Below, piece after piece: positions 19,404 to 28,700 of a stretch of 46,588 bases of DNA (its first letter is position 1; every line of letters starts with the position of its first letter). The stretch is from Elusimicrobiota bacterium (GTDB taxonomy: Bacteria; Elusimicrobiota; Elusimicrobia; UBA1565; UBA9628): contig JACRDQ010000045.1 of the NCBI GenBank assembly GCA_016218545.1, positions 1 to 46,588 of the forward strand. Direction: 5' to 3'. The notes below the pieces were generated by a model that saw only the letters and a program-made list of their open reading frames with translations, ran no database searches and was not told where the DNA came from. A program made the position numbers and the translations under genes.

Positions 19404-19497
19404 ACCCCCCTGAGAAAGTTCCATCTCGCCGCCCGGGATGCGGCCGCACAACGGCCCCGGCGCCTACGGCGGCAGAGGAACCTCCGGGGAGGGTGTC
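19404..19497 (+). ncRNA. candidate structured small RNA
   Basis: The segment after the TATAAT box folds into one long hairpin. Base pairs: CCCC (19407-19410) with GGGG (19486-19489), GAG (19412-19414) with CTC (19482-19484), GTTCC (19418-19422) with GGAAC (19477-19481). Next come TCT (19424-19426) with AGA (19474-19476), and GCCGCC (19428-19433) with GGCGGC (19468-19473). An inner arm pairs CGGG with CCCG and GCCG with CGGC around a CACAA loop. About 30 pairs lie within 90 nt. It does not carry the conserved parts of SRP, RNase P, tmRNA or 6S RNA. It could instead be a small palindromic element. The 3' end is not defined. Confidence 0.4.
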
Positions 19498-19597
19498 GAC
19501 AGACGAGCAGTGAAACTTGAAAAAAGCCCGATTGCGCGATTTAGCCGGTCATCCGCTGCAAACGCCGAAACCCCTGTCTCCGAAGCGGGCCAAACAG

Positions 19598-20152
19598 CTA
19601 CTTTTTCCATTCCTGCCGGAGCAATCCCCAGCATTCCTGGTCCACCCAGCGGCCGTTCAGGCGCTTCTCGCGCCTAAGGCGGCCTTCGTACTTGAAGCCG
19701 AGCTTCCGAAGCAGGCCGCGGGCCTCGGGGTTGGCGGGCTCAAGCCGGGCGTAGAGGCGGCGCACCCCCGCTTTCCTGAAGAAATGGTTGATGAGGGCCT
19801 TGGCAGCGGCAAAGCCCTTGCCGCGGCGCCTGCGCTCGACGCGAATCCAGAGGGAGAACTCGGCCACCTGGCCGTCCTCGGCCGGGTGCTGGAGAGCCCC
19901 GACACCGGAGAGCCTGCCCCGGCCCTCGAAGACGCCGACCGCGAACTCGGTCATCTCAGGGGCAGGCTGGGTCCTGGCGATGAAGGCAGAACAGTCGTCG
20001 ATGCTCTGGACCGCGTCCACCCAGCGCATGCGGCGGCGGAGCAACGGCCGCGAGGCTGAGATCGCGTCCCAGAGCGCCGGGCTGTCGTGCTCGGTCAGGC
20101 AGCGCAGGCTCATGGACCCGGCCTTGAGGGTCTTGGGGACCACGAAGGCCAT
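19598..20152 (-). CDS. GNAT-family N-acetyltransferase (RimJ/RimL-like)
   Basis: A 184-residue acetyl-CoA-dependent acetyltransferase. The acetyl-CoA loop is visible as RRRRGKGFAAAKALINHFF (around residues 107-125). The later RLYARLEPANPEARGLLRKLGFKYEGRLR segment is typical of RimJ/RimL-type enzymes that act on protein or peptide amino ends. Its start overlaps the stop of the upstream glycosyltransferase (TGATG), so the two are co-transcribed. The substrate cannot be told. In this setting it may modify a glycan amino sugar or a ribosomal protein. Confidence 0.88.
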   Translation of the reverse strand: MAFVVPKTLKAGSMSLRCLTEHDSPALWDAISASRPLLRRRMRWVDAVQSIDDCSAFIARTQPAPEMTEFAVGVFEGRGRLSGVGALQHPAEDGQVAEFSLWIRVERRRRGKGFAAAKALINHFFRKAGVRRLYARLEPANPEARGLLRKLGFKYEGRLRREKRLNGRWVDQECWGLLRQEWKK

Positions 20153-21492
20153 CAGTCCCCCTTGAGGAGGCTCAGGGCCCGGTCGAGGACCTTGGCAGCG
20201 GTGTCCTTGAACGGCATGCCCTTGGCAGCGGCCTCGGCATTGCGGCCCATCTCCCTGAGCCGCTCGGGGTCCGCCATGAGCTCCACGAGCGCTCCTGCCA
20301 GGCGCTCAGGAGCCTTGGCGGGCGAGGGGTAGTGCACCACGCGGCCGAACGAGGGGTCCACCACGTCGCGCACGCCGTAGTGGTCGCTGGCCAGGATGGC
20401 CATGCCGGCCTGCATGGCCTCGACCACGTTGAGGCCGTAGCTCTCGTGGACCGAGGGGGAGACGAAGATGTCCGAGACCTTGAAGAACGCGGCCTTCTCG
20501 GGAGCGGCGAGGTAGCCGGGAAAGAACACCCGCACGGATTTCAAGGCCGCGGAATCGGCCTGGACAAGGCGCATGTAGGCCGCGCCCTGCATGAAGGCAG
20601 GCTCGCCCGCCATGAGCACGCACACGTCTCTCCCGGCAAGCCTGCCGTCCTCTTCCAGGATCTTCAGGGCCCTTAGGAGCAGGTGCAGGCCCTTCTCAGG
20701 CGCGATGCGGCTTAAGGTCATCAGGACCGTGGTCTTGGGCGTGATCTGGTAGTGCTCCCGCAGGGAGACGGCCGCGGTCTCGGAGGCCGCGTCAGAGACG
20801 CCGTGCTCCCACATGCCCCAAGGCAGGACCTCGGTCTTGGTCCGGACCTCGGCCTCGTCCTTGCCGAGGTAGCCGTAGCAGCGGGCCACGGTGGAGGCCA
20901 TGGTGCTCGAGGGCATGATCATGAGGTCGGAATAGACCACGGTGTTGCGCTGCTTCTCGAAGATGATCTGGAGCATGTCCGGGATGACCCAATGCATGCC
21001 GAGCCTGCGCGAGCGCTCGTAGAGCGCGGTCAGGCTCTCGGGCCGCACGATGCTGCGCAGGTAGAGCTTGTTGAAGTAGTCCACCACGTCCACGTGCCAC
21101 AGAGAGACGATGGGGTAGCCTGCCTTGGAGATGCGCTCCACATCCGGGCCCTCGGCCACGTCATTGACCATGACGCAGGTCTTGCCTGGGGGCAGGCGGT
21201 GACCCTGGGCCAGGAGCCAGTCCGTGGTGCCGGTCTCGAAGTCCCTGCAAAAACGGGCGTATTCGAGCTCGGAGAGCTTGATGGGGGCCGGGTGCGGGCC
21301 CGGGGCCGGGAGCTGGACGTATTCGATGCCCGTGTCAGGGGATTCCGGGCCTGAGCCCAGGACGATGAGCTTGCAATCCCCGTCCTTGGGCCAGTGCCTG
21401 ATGAGCTGGAGGCCCACCATGGCCCCCCCTCCCAGGGGGGTCTTCTCCATGGGGTAGCCTATATGGCTGGCGATGAAGACGAGGGATCTCAT
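20152..21492 (-). CDS. glycosyltransferase, GT4 family
   Basis: A 446-residue retaining glycosyltransferase of the GT-B fold. The C-terminal donor-binding domain has TVLMTLSRIAPEKGLHLLLRAL and the EX7E-type motif in HESYGLNVVEAMQAGMAILAS. The N-terminal half begins MRSLVFIASHIGYP, with a glycine-rich loop (GGGAMVG). There is no signal peptide or membrane segment. Sugar and acceptor are unknown. It heads a two-gene unit with the GNAT gene. A TATAAT box lies 12-17 nt upstream of the ATG, so the transcript is nearly leaderless. Confidence 0.88.
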   Translation of the reverse strand: MRSLVFIASHIGYPMEKTPLGGGAMVGLQLIRHWPKDGDCKLIVLGSGPESPDTGIEYVQLPAPGPHPAPIKLSELEYARFCRDFETGTTDWLLAQGHRLPPGKTCVMVNDVAEGPDVERISKAGYPIVSLWHVDVVDYFNKLYLRSIVRPESLTALYERSRRLGMHWVIPDMLQIIFEKQRNTVVYSDLMIMPSSTMASTVARCYGYLGKDEAEVRTKTEVLPWGMWEHGVSDAASETAAVSLREHYQITPKTTVLMTLSRIAPEKGLHLLLRALKILEEDGRLAGRDVCVLMAGEPAFMQGAAYMRLVQADSAALKSVRVFFPGYLAAPEKAAFFKVSDIFVSPSVHESYGLNVVEAMQAGMAILASDHYGVRDVVDPSFGRVVHYPSPAKAPERLAGALVELMADPERLREMGRNAEAAAKGMPFKDTAAKVLDRALSLLKGD

Positions 21493-21503
21493 GGAGGGCC
21501 CCT

Positions 21504-21525
21504 ATTATACACGACTTGCTATAAT
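21504..21525. promoter_or_regulatory. paired divergent -10 boxes
   Basis: Two perfect TATAAT boxes stand back to back. One is on the minus strand (21504-21509), with the glycosyltransferase ATG at 21492. The other is on the plus strand (21520-21525), with an ATG at 21536. Both starts fall only a few bases after the expected transcription start. No clear -35 elements are seen. Divergent leaderless promoters within about 20 bp are unusual. Confidence 0.6.
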
Positions 21526-21535
21526 GCCGGCTCCG

Positions 21536-23059
21536 ATGGAAGCGGTCCTCCCCCGCAGGCTCGCCTTGGCCCTCATCCTCCTGGCCTCGGTCCTGGCCCA
21601 CCTCAAGGGCCTGACGTCTCCCATGCTGGATTACCACGCCCACCGGCAGTGCAACACGATCTCCATCGCCAGGAACTACCACGACAGCGGCCTTGAGTTC
21701 TTCTGCCCCCGTATCTCCTGGGAGGGAGGCTATGAAGGCTGTGCCGCGACCGAGTTCCCGCTCTTCATGTGGTTGACCGGCCTGTTCTGGTCCTTGTTCG
21801 GGCTGGGCGAGGTCTGGGGCAGGCTCCTGGCCGCCCTGTTCTCAGCCCTGACCGCGGTCTATCTGTTCCGCTTCCTGGAACGCAGGCTGGGCTATGAGCC
21901 TGCCTTCTACGCGGGGCTGCTCTTCTCCTTCGTCCCGCTGGAGGTCTTCTTCGGCAGGTCGGTCCAGCCCGAGGCTCTGGCCCTGCTGGCCACGATCGGA
22001 GCGTTCTTCCATTGGGACCGCTCGTTGGACGAGGGCCGCGCCTGGGGCCATTGGCTGGCAGCGGTCGCCTGGGTCGTGATTGCTGTGGGCTCGAAGCTCC
22101 CATACGCCTACCTCCTGGGAGTGCTCCTGGTCCTGAGCTGGGACAAGCTCGGCCGCAAGGCGTTCTGGGACTGGAGGGGCTATGCCGCGGCCGGCTTGGC
22201 GCTCGGGACGGTCTTTGCCTGGTACAAGCACGCCAGCACCGGCGCCTACGTCGTGCCCACGAGCTCGCGCGACTTCAAGGCCCTCCTGGACTACCAGGGC
22301 ATGCCGCGCTACATCAAGCACCAGTTCCTCTCGCGCTTCCCTGAGCTCACCGCCACCTACGGCGGCCTGGCGCTCATGGCCGTGGGCGCCCGCGTCTGGT
22401 TCCAGGAGGGCAAGGGCCTGCTCCTGCCCCTGTGGTGGCTGGCTGTGGCCGTGCACCTGGTGCTGGGCGGGTTCTACGCCTATCACCACGAATACACCTC
22501 CCTGCCGTTCGCCACGGTCAATGCCGCGTTCATGGGCCTGGGCCTGGCCACCCTCAGGCTCAAGGCAGCCGGGCTCTCCGGCAAGGCCAGGGCCTGGGCC
22601 CTGGCAGGGGTGGCGCTCCTGGCGCTCTCGGTCCCGGTGCACGCGGCCTTGCGCATCCGGCACTGGTACAACCTCAGCTTCACCTTCCTGCTCCACGCCG
22701 CCCAAGCCGCTGACGCGGTGAGCGCGCCCTCGGACCTCTTCATGTGCAACGGCAGGGGGCCGTCCGTCTACCTTTACTACCTCAAGCGGCGCGGCTGGTC
22801 CTGGGCCGTGGCAGAGGCCGGGGAGGCTCGCATCAACGAGGTGGAGGAGAAGATCGCGGCCGGGGCCAAGTTCTACATGACCGGCAAGGACCCGGAGTAC
22901 CTGGATCCCGGCGGCTTCTACCACCGATACTTCTTCTCAAGATATCCGGTCGTCTACGACAAGGACGGCATCCTCATCTTCCGCGTCCGGCCGGGCGCCA
23001 AGCCCGGCGACGCTGCTCGGGAAGGGGTCAGGGGTCGGACAAAGACGCCAGGGTCATGA
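21536..23059 (+). CDS. polytopic membrane glycosyltransferase, GT39/ArnT-like
   Basis: A 507-residue integral membrane protein with about ten hydrophobic helices. Soon after the first helix it has MLDYHAHRQCNTISIARNY. This fits the DxxHxxQxxT-type N-terminal motif of lipid-sugar dependent (GT39/ArnT/PMT-like) transferases, which use polyprenyl-linked sugars on the periplasmic side. The C-terminal globular part follows the last helix. Earlier start codons exist at 21473 and 21524, but the first overlaps the divergent gene and the second overlaps the -10 box, so the ATG at 21536 is preferred. Its 3' end overlaps the convergent gene by 32 nt. The substrate is unknown. Confidence 0.8.
   Translation: MEAVLPRRLALALILLASVLAHLKGLTSPMLDYHAHRQCNTISIARNYHDSGLEFFCPRISWEGGYEGCAATEFPLFMWLTGLFWSLFGLGEVWGRLLAALFSALTAVYLFRFLERRLGYEPAFYAGLLFSFVPLEVFFGRSVQPEALALLATIGAFFHWDRSLDEGRAWGHWLAAVAWVVIAVGSKLPYAYLLGVLLVLSWDKLGRKAFWDWRGYAAAGLALGTVFAWYKHASTGAYVVPTSSRDFKALLDYQGMPRYIKHQFLSRFPELTATYGGLALMAVGARVWFQEGKGLLLPLWWLAVAVHLVLGGFYAYHHEYTSLPFATVNAAFMGLGLATLRLKAAGLSGKARAWALAGVALLALSVPVHAALRIRHWYNLSFTFLLHAAQAADAVSAPSDLFMCNGRGPSVYLYYLKRRGWSWAVAEAGEARINEVEEKIAAGAKFYMTGKDPEYLDPGGFYHRYFFSRYPVVYDKDGILIFRVRPGAKPGDAAREGVRGRTKTPGS
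23025..23041 (+). repeat. GGGGTCAG-type motif at a convergent gene end
   Basis: The sequence GGGGTCAGGGGTCGGAC lies in the overlap of two convergent genes. It shares GGGGTCAG with the sequence at the 3' end of the RAYT transposase gene (45515-45522). Such motifs often flank RAYT elements in other genomes (from memory). This copy may be a relic or a coincidence. Confidence 0.3.
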
Positions 23060-23819
23060 GCCACCGGCTCTCGCGCTCGAGGTTGGCGAGAGAATCGTAG
23101 CCCATGGCGGAGACCGGCTCGCCCTTGACCAGGACGCGGGCCCCGCGGTTGAGGCTCGCGCGCCCGGCCCGCGACGCGATGTCTTCCACCAGGGAGCGGA
23201 AGTTGTCCGTGGCCGCGTACTTCATGCGCCCGCCCAGGCACGCGTAGTTGAAGTCCTGGGCATCCACCCGGAACCGCCGGACCGGCTTGCGCTCGAAGAG
23301 GTCCAGGTAATAGACGAGCTCCGAGGTCTCCACGACCTTCTCCGTCTCCCCCTTCTTGCCGCCGATGCGGATGGGGATGCCGGCAGCCATGAGTCCGAGG
23401 CTCGCGGCCTTGGCGATCAGGCTCGGGCCGCCGGTCTTCACCTTCTTGGCCGTGATCTCCTTGAAAGCTGCGGCCGCGATCATGGCCACCCGACTCCACA
23501 GGACCAGACTGCGTTCTCCGGCCTTGTTGACCAGGGCCAGGCCGTCCGCGTCGAACTCCATGGCTGCCGCGGACTCCGGGCTGGGGAGCTCCTCGACCAG
23601 GTTGGCGGGCAGGACCAGGCAGGGGAAGCCCCCGTCCTCCAGGGCCTTGGCCAGGGCCTTGGCCGGAGCCTCGTCGGAATCCTCAGCCACGATGCCCCAC
23701 GCATCCCTGCTCCGCTTGGCCGCGTCATAGAGGGGCTGCTTGAGGTGGCCGGCCAGCACGGGAGCCAGGCGGGCAGGCTCTGGTAGGTCGGGGCCGCGCA
23801 ACAGCACGCAATATCGCAT
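23028..23819 (-). CDS. conserved-looking protein of unknown function
   Basis: A 263-residue soluble protein from the ATG at 23819 (MRYCVLLRG). A longer form from 23852 is possible but begins inside the -10-like AT-rich stretch. It opens with a beta-strand-rich part that looks like a ferredoxin-like or ACT-like fold (residues 1-85). A helix, a Lys-rich loop (ITAKKVKTGG, GGKKGETEK) and a beta-rich C-terminus (FNYACLGGRMKYAATDNFRSLVEDIA) follow. No catalytic motif is recognised. The 3' end overlaps the convergent glycosyltransferase by 32 nt. The function is unknown. Confidence 0.65.
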   Translation of the reverse strand: MRYCVLLRGPDLPEPARLAPVLAGHLKQPLYDAAKRSRDAWGIVAEDSDEAPAKALAKALEDGGFPCLVLPANLVEELPSPESAAAMEFDADGLALVNKAGERSLVLWSRVAMIAAAAFKEITAKKVKTGGPSLIAKAASLGLMAAGIPIRIGGKKGETEKVVETSELVYYLDLFERKPVRRFRVDAQDFNYACLGGRMKYAATDNFRSLVEDIASRAGRASLNRGARVLVKGEPVSAMGYDSLANLERESRWLMTLASLSDP

Positions 23820-23896
23820 GTCTTGGTTGAGGCCTGCCCTGAATTTTATCATAATAACGCCAGACAGCCGGTCACCGCAACCTGAGAGGTACGCCC

Positions 23897-25246
23897 ATGT
23901 TCGCCGAGTCCAAGAAGATCGTCCTGTGCGGAGGCTGCCGCACGCCCATCGGGCACATCTCTCGTTCGCTCTCCGGCGTCAAGCCCGAGGACCTCATGGC
24001 CGCGGCGGTGGAAGCCGCGCTCCGCAAGGTCGGCGTGGCCAAGGACGCGGTCGACGGCCTCATCGCGGGCTGGGTGGGACAATCCTTCTCCGCCCCCAAC
24101 CTCGCCCGGGTGACGGTGGCCAAGACGGGCCTCCCTGAGAAGGCGCAGGCCGTCACGGTGCAGAACAACTGCATCTCCTCCATCGAGGCCGTGGCCGCGG
24201 CCTGCCGCGCCATCCTGACCGGCGAGGGCGAGCTCTACGTCGCGGGAGGCACCGAGTGCATGTCGCGCATGCCCTTCACCATCGAGGGCAGCCGCAGCGC
24301 CAAGGAGCTCCGCAGCCTCGACGTGGTCAAGGCCAAGTGGACGGGCCTGCTCGAGAGCCCCCAGGTCCGCGTGGTGGACTCCATGGAGGAGGGCCTCACG
24401 GACCCGGTCAAGAAGATCAACATGGCGGCCACGGCCGAGGTCTGCAGCCAGATGCTCGGCATCACCCGGGAAGCCCAGGACCAGTACGCGCACGAGAGCT
24501 TCCGCCGCTCCGTGGCGGCCTGGAACGCCGGGTTCTACGCCTCGCACGTAGAGCCCTTGAAGACCGAGGCAGGAACGGCCCTCGAGAAGGACGAGTACCC
24601 GTTCCTGCGCGAGGATCTCATCGCCAAGCCGCAGATGTTCGCCAAGGCGCCGACCCTCTTCGACGGCTCCTCCTACCCCATCAAGCGGTTCTACGAGGAC
24701 TTCGGCGGCTTCATCGAGGGCAAGACCTACCAGGAGGGAGCCAAGGGCACGGTCACGCTCTTCAACTCCTGCGGCAGGTCGGACGGCGCGGCCGCCCTGG
24801 TCGTGACGACCGAGGAGAAAGCTCGGGCCCTCAAGCTCCCGGTCATGGCCGAGGTCATGGGCTGGGGCTTCTACGGCAACAACCCCGCGCACATGGGGCT
24901 CTCGCCCGCGCTCGCCGCTCCCCTGGCCTTGAAGTGCGCGGGCATCGGCTTCGACCAGCTCGACGCCGTGGAGCTCCACGAGCCCTTCGCGGCCACCGTC
25001 TTGGGCATCTTCAAGGTCGGCAAGGAGCGCTTCGGCCACGACTGGGAGGCCAAGTACCGCCAAGCCAAGCTCAACCCCAACGGCGGCTCCATCGCTCTCG
25101 GCCACCCCCTGGGCGCGACCGGGGCCCGGCTCATGCTCAACCTGCTCTACAGCCTCAAGGCCGACCCCAAGGCCCGCTACGGCATGCTCGCGGCGTGCGC
25201 CGGCGGGGGCATGGGCGGGGCCATGGTCGTCGAGAAGCGCGGCTAG
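23897..25246 (+). CDS. acyl-CoA thiolase, FadI/trifunctional-beta-like
   Basis: A 449-residue thiolase. The nucleophile is C92 in VQNNCISSIEAV. The GGTECMSRMPFTI loop, HEPFAATVLG (normally xEAFA), IALGHPLGATG with the active-site His, and a final Cys in ACAGGGMGGAMVV are all present. The extra length and large insert (about residues 115-215) fit the long-chain FadI branch better than the first thiolase of the window. It would release acetyl-CoA from beta-ketoacyl-CoA or run in reverse. A GAGAGGT ribosome-binding site precedes the ATG. No dehydrogenase or hydratase partner is next to it. Confidence 0.9.
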   Translation: MFAESKKIVLCGGCRTPIGHISRSLSGVKPEDLMAAAVEAALRKVGVAKDAVDGLIAGWVGQSFSAPNLARVTVAKTGLPEKAQAVTVQNNCISSIEAVAAACRAILTGEGELYVAGGTECMSRMPFTIEGSRSAKELRSLDVVKAKWTGLLESPQVRVVDSMEEGLTDPVKKINMAATAEVCSQMLGITREAQDQYAHESFRRSVAAWNAGFYASHVEPLKTEAGTALEKDEYPFLREDLIAKPQMFAKAPTLFDGSSYPIKRFYEDFGGFIEGKTYQEGAKGTVTLFNSCGRSDGAAALVVTTEEKARALKLPVMAEVMGWGFYGNNPAHMGLSPALAAPLALKCAGIGFDQLDAVELHEPFAATVLGIFKVGKERFGHDWEAKYRQAKLNPNGGSIALGHPLGATGARLMLNLLYSLKADPKARYGMLAACAGGGMGGAMVVEKRG

Positions 25247-25617
25247 AAGCGCCGGCCCTGTCCGCCGCCGTGTCCGTGTCCGCCGCCGTGCCCGCCGCGC
25301 CCGTGTCCGCCGCGGCCGCCGAACCCGCCGCGGTTGCCGCCGCCGCCGAACCCGCCCGGAGCGCGCGGCTCCATGGGCTTGGCCTCGTTGACGGTGAGGG
25401 TGCGGCCGTTGAGGGGGCTGCCGTGGAGCTTCTTGATGGCGGCCATGGCTTCCTCGTCATTGGACATCTCCACAAAGCCGAAGCCGCGGGACTGTCCGCT
25501 GAATTTGTCCATCATGAGCTTGGTGCTGGTCACCTGGCCGCAGGCCGTGAACATCCCGTGCAGCTGGTCCTCGGTCACCTCGAACGGCAGTCCGCCGACG
25601 TATAGTTTCTTGGCCAC
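25243..25617 (-). CDS. RRM-type RNA-binding protein with glycine-rich tail
   Basis: A 124-residue protein. Residues 1-80 form one RNA recognition motif with RNP2 (KLYVGGLPF) and RNP1 (SRGFGFVEM). The tail (residues 85-124) is rich in Gly, Arg and His (GGFGGGGNRGG, then GGH repeats). Such proteins act as RNA chaperones, often under cold or stress, in cyanobacteria and several Gram-negative groups. A good GAGGAGG ribosome-binding site lies just before the ATG. The stop shares the palindrome CTAG with the stop of the convergent thiolase, so the genes overlap by 4 nt. Confidence 0.93.
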   Translation of the reverse strand: MAKKLYVGGLPFEVTEDQLHGMFTACGQVTSTKLMMDKFSGQSRGFGFVEMSNDEEAMAAIKKLHGSPLNGRTLTVNEAKPMEPRAPGGFGGGGNRGGFGGRGGHGRGGHGGGHGHGGGQGRRF

Positions 25618-25658
25618 TCGGCCTCCTCGAACCCCTCAAGCCCGCCGGTCCGATGGCG

Positions 25659-25672
25659 GATGGGTTCCCATC
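25659..25672 (-). promoter_or_regulatory. small hairpin in the RRM gene leader
   Basis: GATGGG and CCCATC form a 6-bp stem with a 2-nt loop, about 42 nt upstream of the RRM start. It could be a leader structure that responds to cold or to the RRM protein itself. A -10-like GATACT follows further upstream. Weak evidence; the 25618-25706 stretch holds nothing else clear. Confidence 0.3.
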
Positions 25673-25706
25673 AGTATCCCTTATTTTGACCGCCCGCGAT
25701 ACGGCA

Positions 25707-28700
25707 TCAGCGCAGGCCGATCTTGAAGGTGAGGTCGAGCACGCCGTGGCCCAGGCTGTCGCGGCTGCCCTCCACGGACCAGTTGGGGCTGATGGCGTAC
25801 TCGGCCTTGAGCCTGGTCTGGGCGCTCGAGCCCGTGGTCTGCTCGTAGATCATGAAGAGGTCCTTGGTGAGATACCGGCCCACCCGGAGCTCGGCCGCCC
25901 TCCCGCCCTTGAGCCTCACCTGGAAGACGTCGAGCTCGAGGGGGGACAGGATGGTCTCGCGCACGCCCCTGGCGGCGTAGCTGGCCAGGAGCTGCTCGGC
26001 CGCGGAGCGCGCCGCGTCGTCCTCGGTCCGCTTGCCGGGCTCGGCTTTCTCGAAGGGCCGGCCCGCCACCAGGAGGGAGACGATGTCCCTCTCCTCCATG
26101 GGCGGCTCGGAGGACAGGGCGAGCCTGGGCTTGCGCGCGGTCCCGGAGAGCCGGAGGCGCACCTTCGTGCGGGTGCGCTCGTCCACGTGCAGGGCCGCGG
26201 CCTCCAGGCCGGGGTCCAAGGGGACCTCGCCGGCGAAGGAGAGCCTGCCCTCCTCCACCTGGAAGGCCCTGCCGAGGAAGGAGGCGTTCCCGCGCACGGC
26301 CTCGGCCTCTCCCAGGATGCGCAGGGGCTCGTGGCGCTCCCTCTTGAGCACGAGCTCCCCGCGCACCTCGACCGACAAGGCCCCGCGCTTGTACCACACG
26401 TTGCGCGGGAAGGAGACCTTGACGTCCGCGGCCCAGCCCCGCGGCAGGAACTCCCCGGCGGGCGGAGCCGCGGCCGGCTCCGGTTCCTTCTTCTTGGGAA
26501 GCCAGTCCACGGGCAGGAGCCTGCGCCACCAGCTCTTGGGCCTCTCCGGAGAGTACGCCAGGCCCTCCAGGTCCACGCGGCCGGCGAGCTTGGGGCTGAG
26601 CCACGGTCCGGAAAGGGAGAGCTCGAGCTCCGCCTCCGACCTGAAGCCCTCGCGGGGGGCCAGCACCAGCCTTTCGGCCTTGAGCCTCAGGTCCGGGCCC
26701 TTGAGCCCGACGCGGCCTGCCAGCTCCAGGGTCTTGCCGGAGGAGGTCGCAGAGGCGCGCTCCACGACCAGGGCCTCTCCCTCGGGCTTGAGCTGCATGG
26801 CGATGTCCTCCAGGGAGAGGCCCGCTGCCGGCCAGGCCGCGGACCGGGCCTCCAGTTCGGCTTGCCCGCTCGCCTTGACCACTCCCTTTCTGCGGGAGAC
26901 CCCCGCGTCGCAGACGACCTTGAGGCCCTCGACCTTGAAGGCGTCCACGGAGAGGTCCATGCCCTGGCCCATGTCTGAGACGGTCAGCCCGGCCTCGAAG
27001 TCCCCGGGCTTGAGCTTCTCATCGACCTCCAGCCGCCCTCTCACGGTCACGCTGGCGAAGGCCGGCTCCCAGCCGAGGTGCGTGACCCGCAAGACCCCTC
27101 CTTCCAGCTCGGCCCGGCCCCTCAAGGGGCCCGGGCCCACGCCGCCGATGCTGGCGTCCGGGATCTCCAGGGTCGCCCGGCCCGAGAGGCTCCCTTCGCC
27201 TGCGGCCTCGGCATGGAGCGCCGCGGTCCCCTGCAGAGGAAGGTTCAGCCCCGCCAACGCCGCCCACTTGCCCAAGGCCACGCCGGAAACGTCGAGCGCA
27301 AGCCTCTCCCATCGGCCCTGCGACCTGAAGGCGTCGAGAGACACGCGCGCCGGACCGGCCCTGAGGCGCAAGCTCCTGACTTTCAAGAGCCCCGGTCCTG
27401 CCTCGAGCTCGAAGGGCTCGGCGTTCCACGCCGGGTCCGTCATGATGTCGAGGCGCTCCCACTTGGTCCGCGCGACCCCGTCCGTCCTCTCCGCAAAACC
27501 CCTGGCCGCGACCGTGGTCCCGGCCACGACCGCGTCTAACGCGGTCTCATAGGAGCCCTGTCTCCGGTTCACGGAGAAGTCGAGCCTCTCCAGCACGCCG
27601 GGACCCGCCCTCCTGCCTGCCCCGGCCAAGGTGAGGCTGGCGCTCGAGACCCCGAGCCCCAGGCCCGAGACCTGCGCGGTGGCCGAGCGCACCAGCCAGT
27701 CCGCGGCCACGACGCGTTCCGCGCCGGCCTGAGCCTGCCACTCCGGCGCCTTGAGCGTGCCGGAGCTCGACGCCCGCACGAAAACTCTGCCGTGCTCGAC
27801 CGCTGCCAGGCCTGACAAAGCCTGGGGAGCGGCCTCGGCCTGAAGAGACGCTGAGAGCCGGCCCGTGCCCAGCTCCGCCTTTCCCGCGAGCTCTCCGGAA
27901 AACCCTGCTGACGAGAGCCGTACCGTCCATGAAGCTGTCCCTGCCTCAAGACGCGCCGTCGCGGCCAAGGCCGGGCCGCGCGCCGGCACGCCTCGCAGGG
28001 AGGCGTCCGCCAAGGCCTTGCCTGGAGCCCAGTCCTTGCCTCGCGCCGAGAGCTTCCATGTCTGGGGGCCCCATGGGTCGAGCCACGCAGCGTCGGCCTG
28101 TCCGGGCTTGAGCCCCTTGAGCCCGGCCTCAGTCTCCCACCTCTTGCCCGGCGCCAAGCTCACCCGGGCCTCCCAGGCAGCTCCCCGCCAGCGCCCTTCT
28201 CCTGAGGCCCTCCACGCCTTGCCTGAGCCGGATACCCGGGCCCTGCCGCTCACCTCGCCGGAAAGCCGCGCCTCGGCCCTGCCGGAGACGGCGGGGATGT
28301 CGAAGCTCCCGTTGAGCGCCAGGGTCGTCCGGCCCAGGGACGCGACCGCAGACGCCACCTCCACGCGCTCCTTCTCATAAGAGAGGGCGAGGCTCCGGAT
28401 CAGCCTGCGTTGGCTGGGCTCCCCGCCCCACGCCACGGTCACGTCGCTCGCCAGCACCCCCTGGACCGCGAACGTCCATCGCGAGGTCTTTGCCTTGGGC
28501 TTGGCCTTACGGCCGCCATCGGCCTTGAGGGTCAGGGTCGGCCGTTCCAGGCCAAGCCGCCGGATCACCACCGCCCTCTTCCTCAACTGCCGCCAGTCCA
28601 GGCTCAGGGTCCCCCGGGGCACCGAAAGCCTGAAGCCCTCTCCTTCGAGAGAAAAGCCCTCGAACACGAGCTCGGTCAACGGGCTGCCGCTCGTGCGTCC

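Noticed and set aside
19404..19497. SRP, RNase P, 6S or tmRNA for the folded segment
   Set aside because: None of the conserved family motifs (GGAAG-type loop, GAGGAAAGTCC, tmRNA ends) is present, so I list it only as a candidate RNA.
25250..25360. Tandem DNA repeat in the RRM gene
   Set aside because: It is the coding sequence of the Gly/His-rich tail, with codon-level repetition only.
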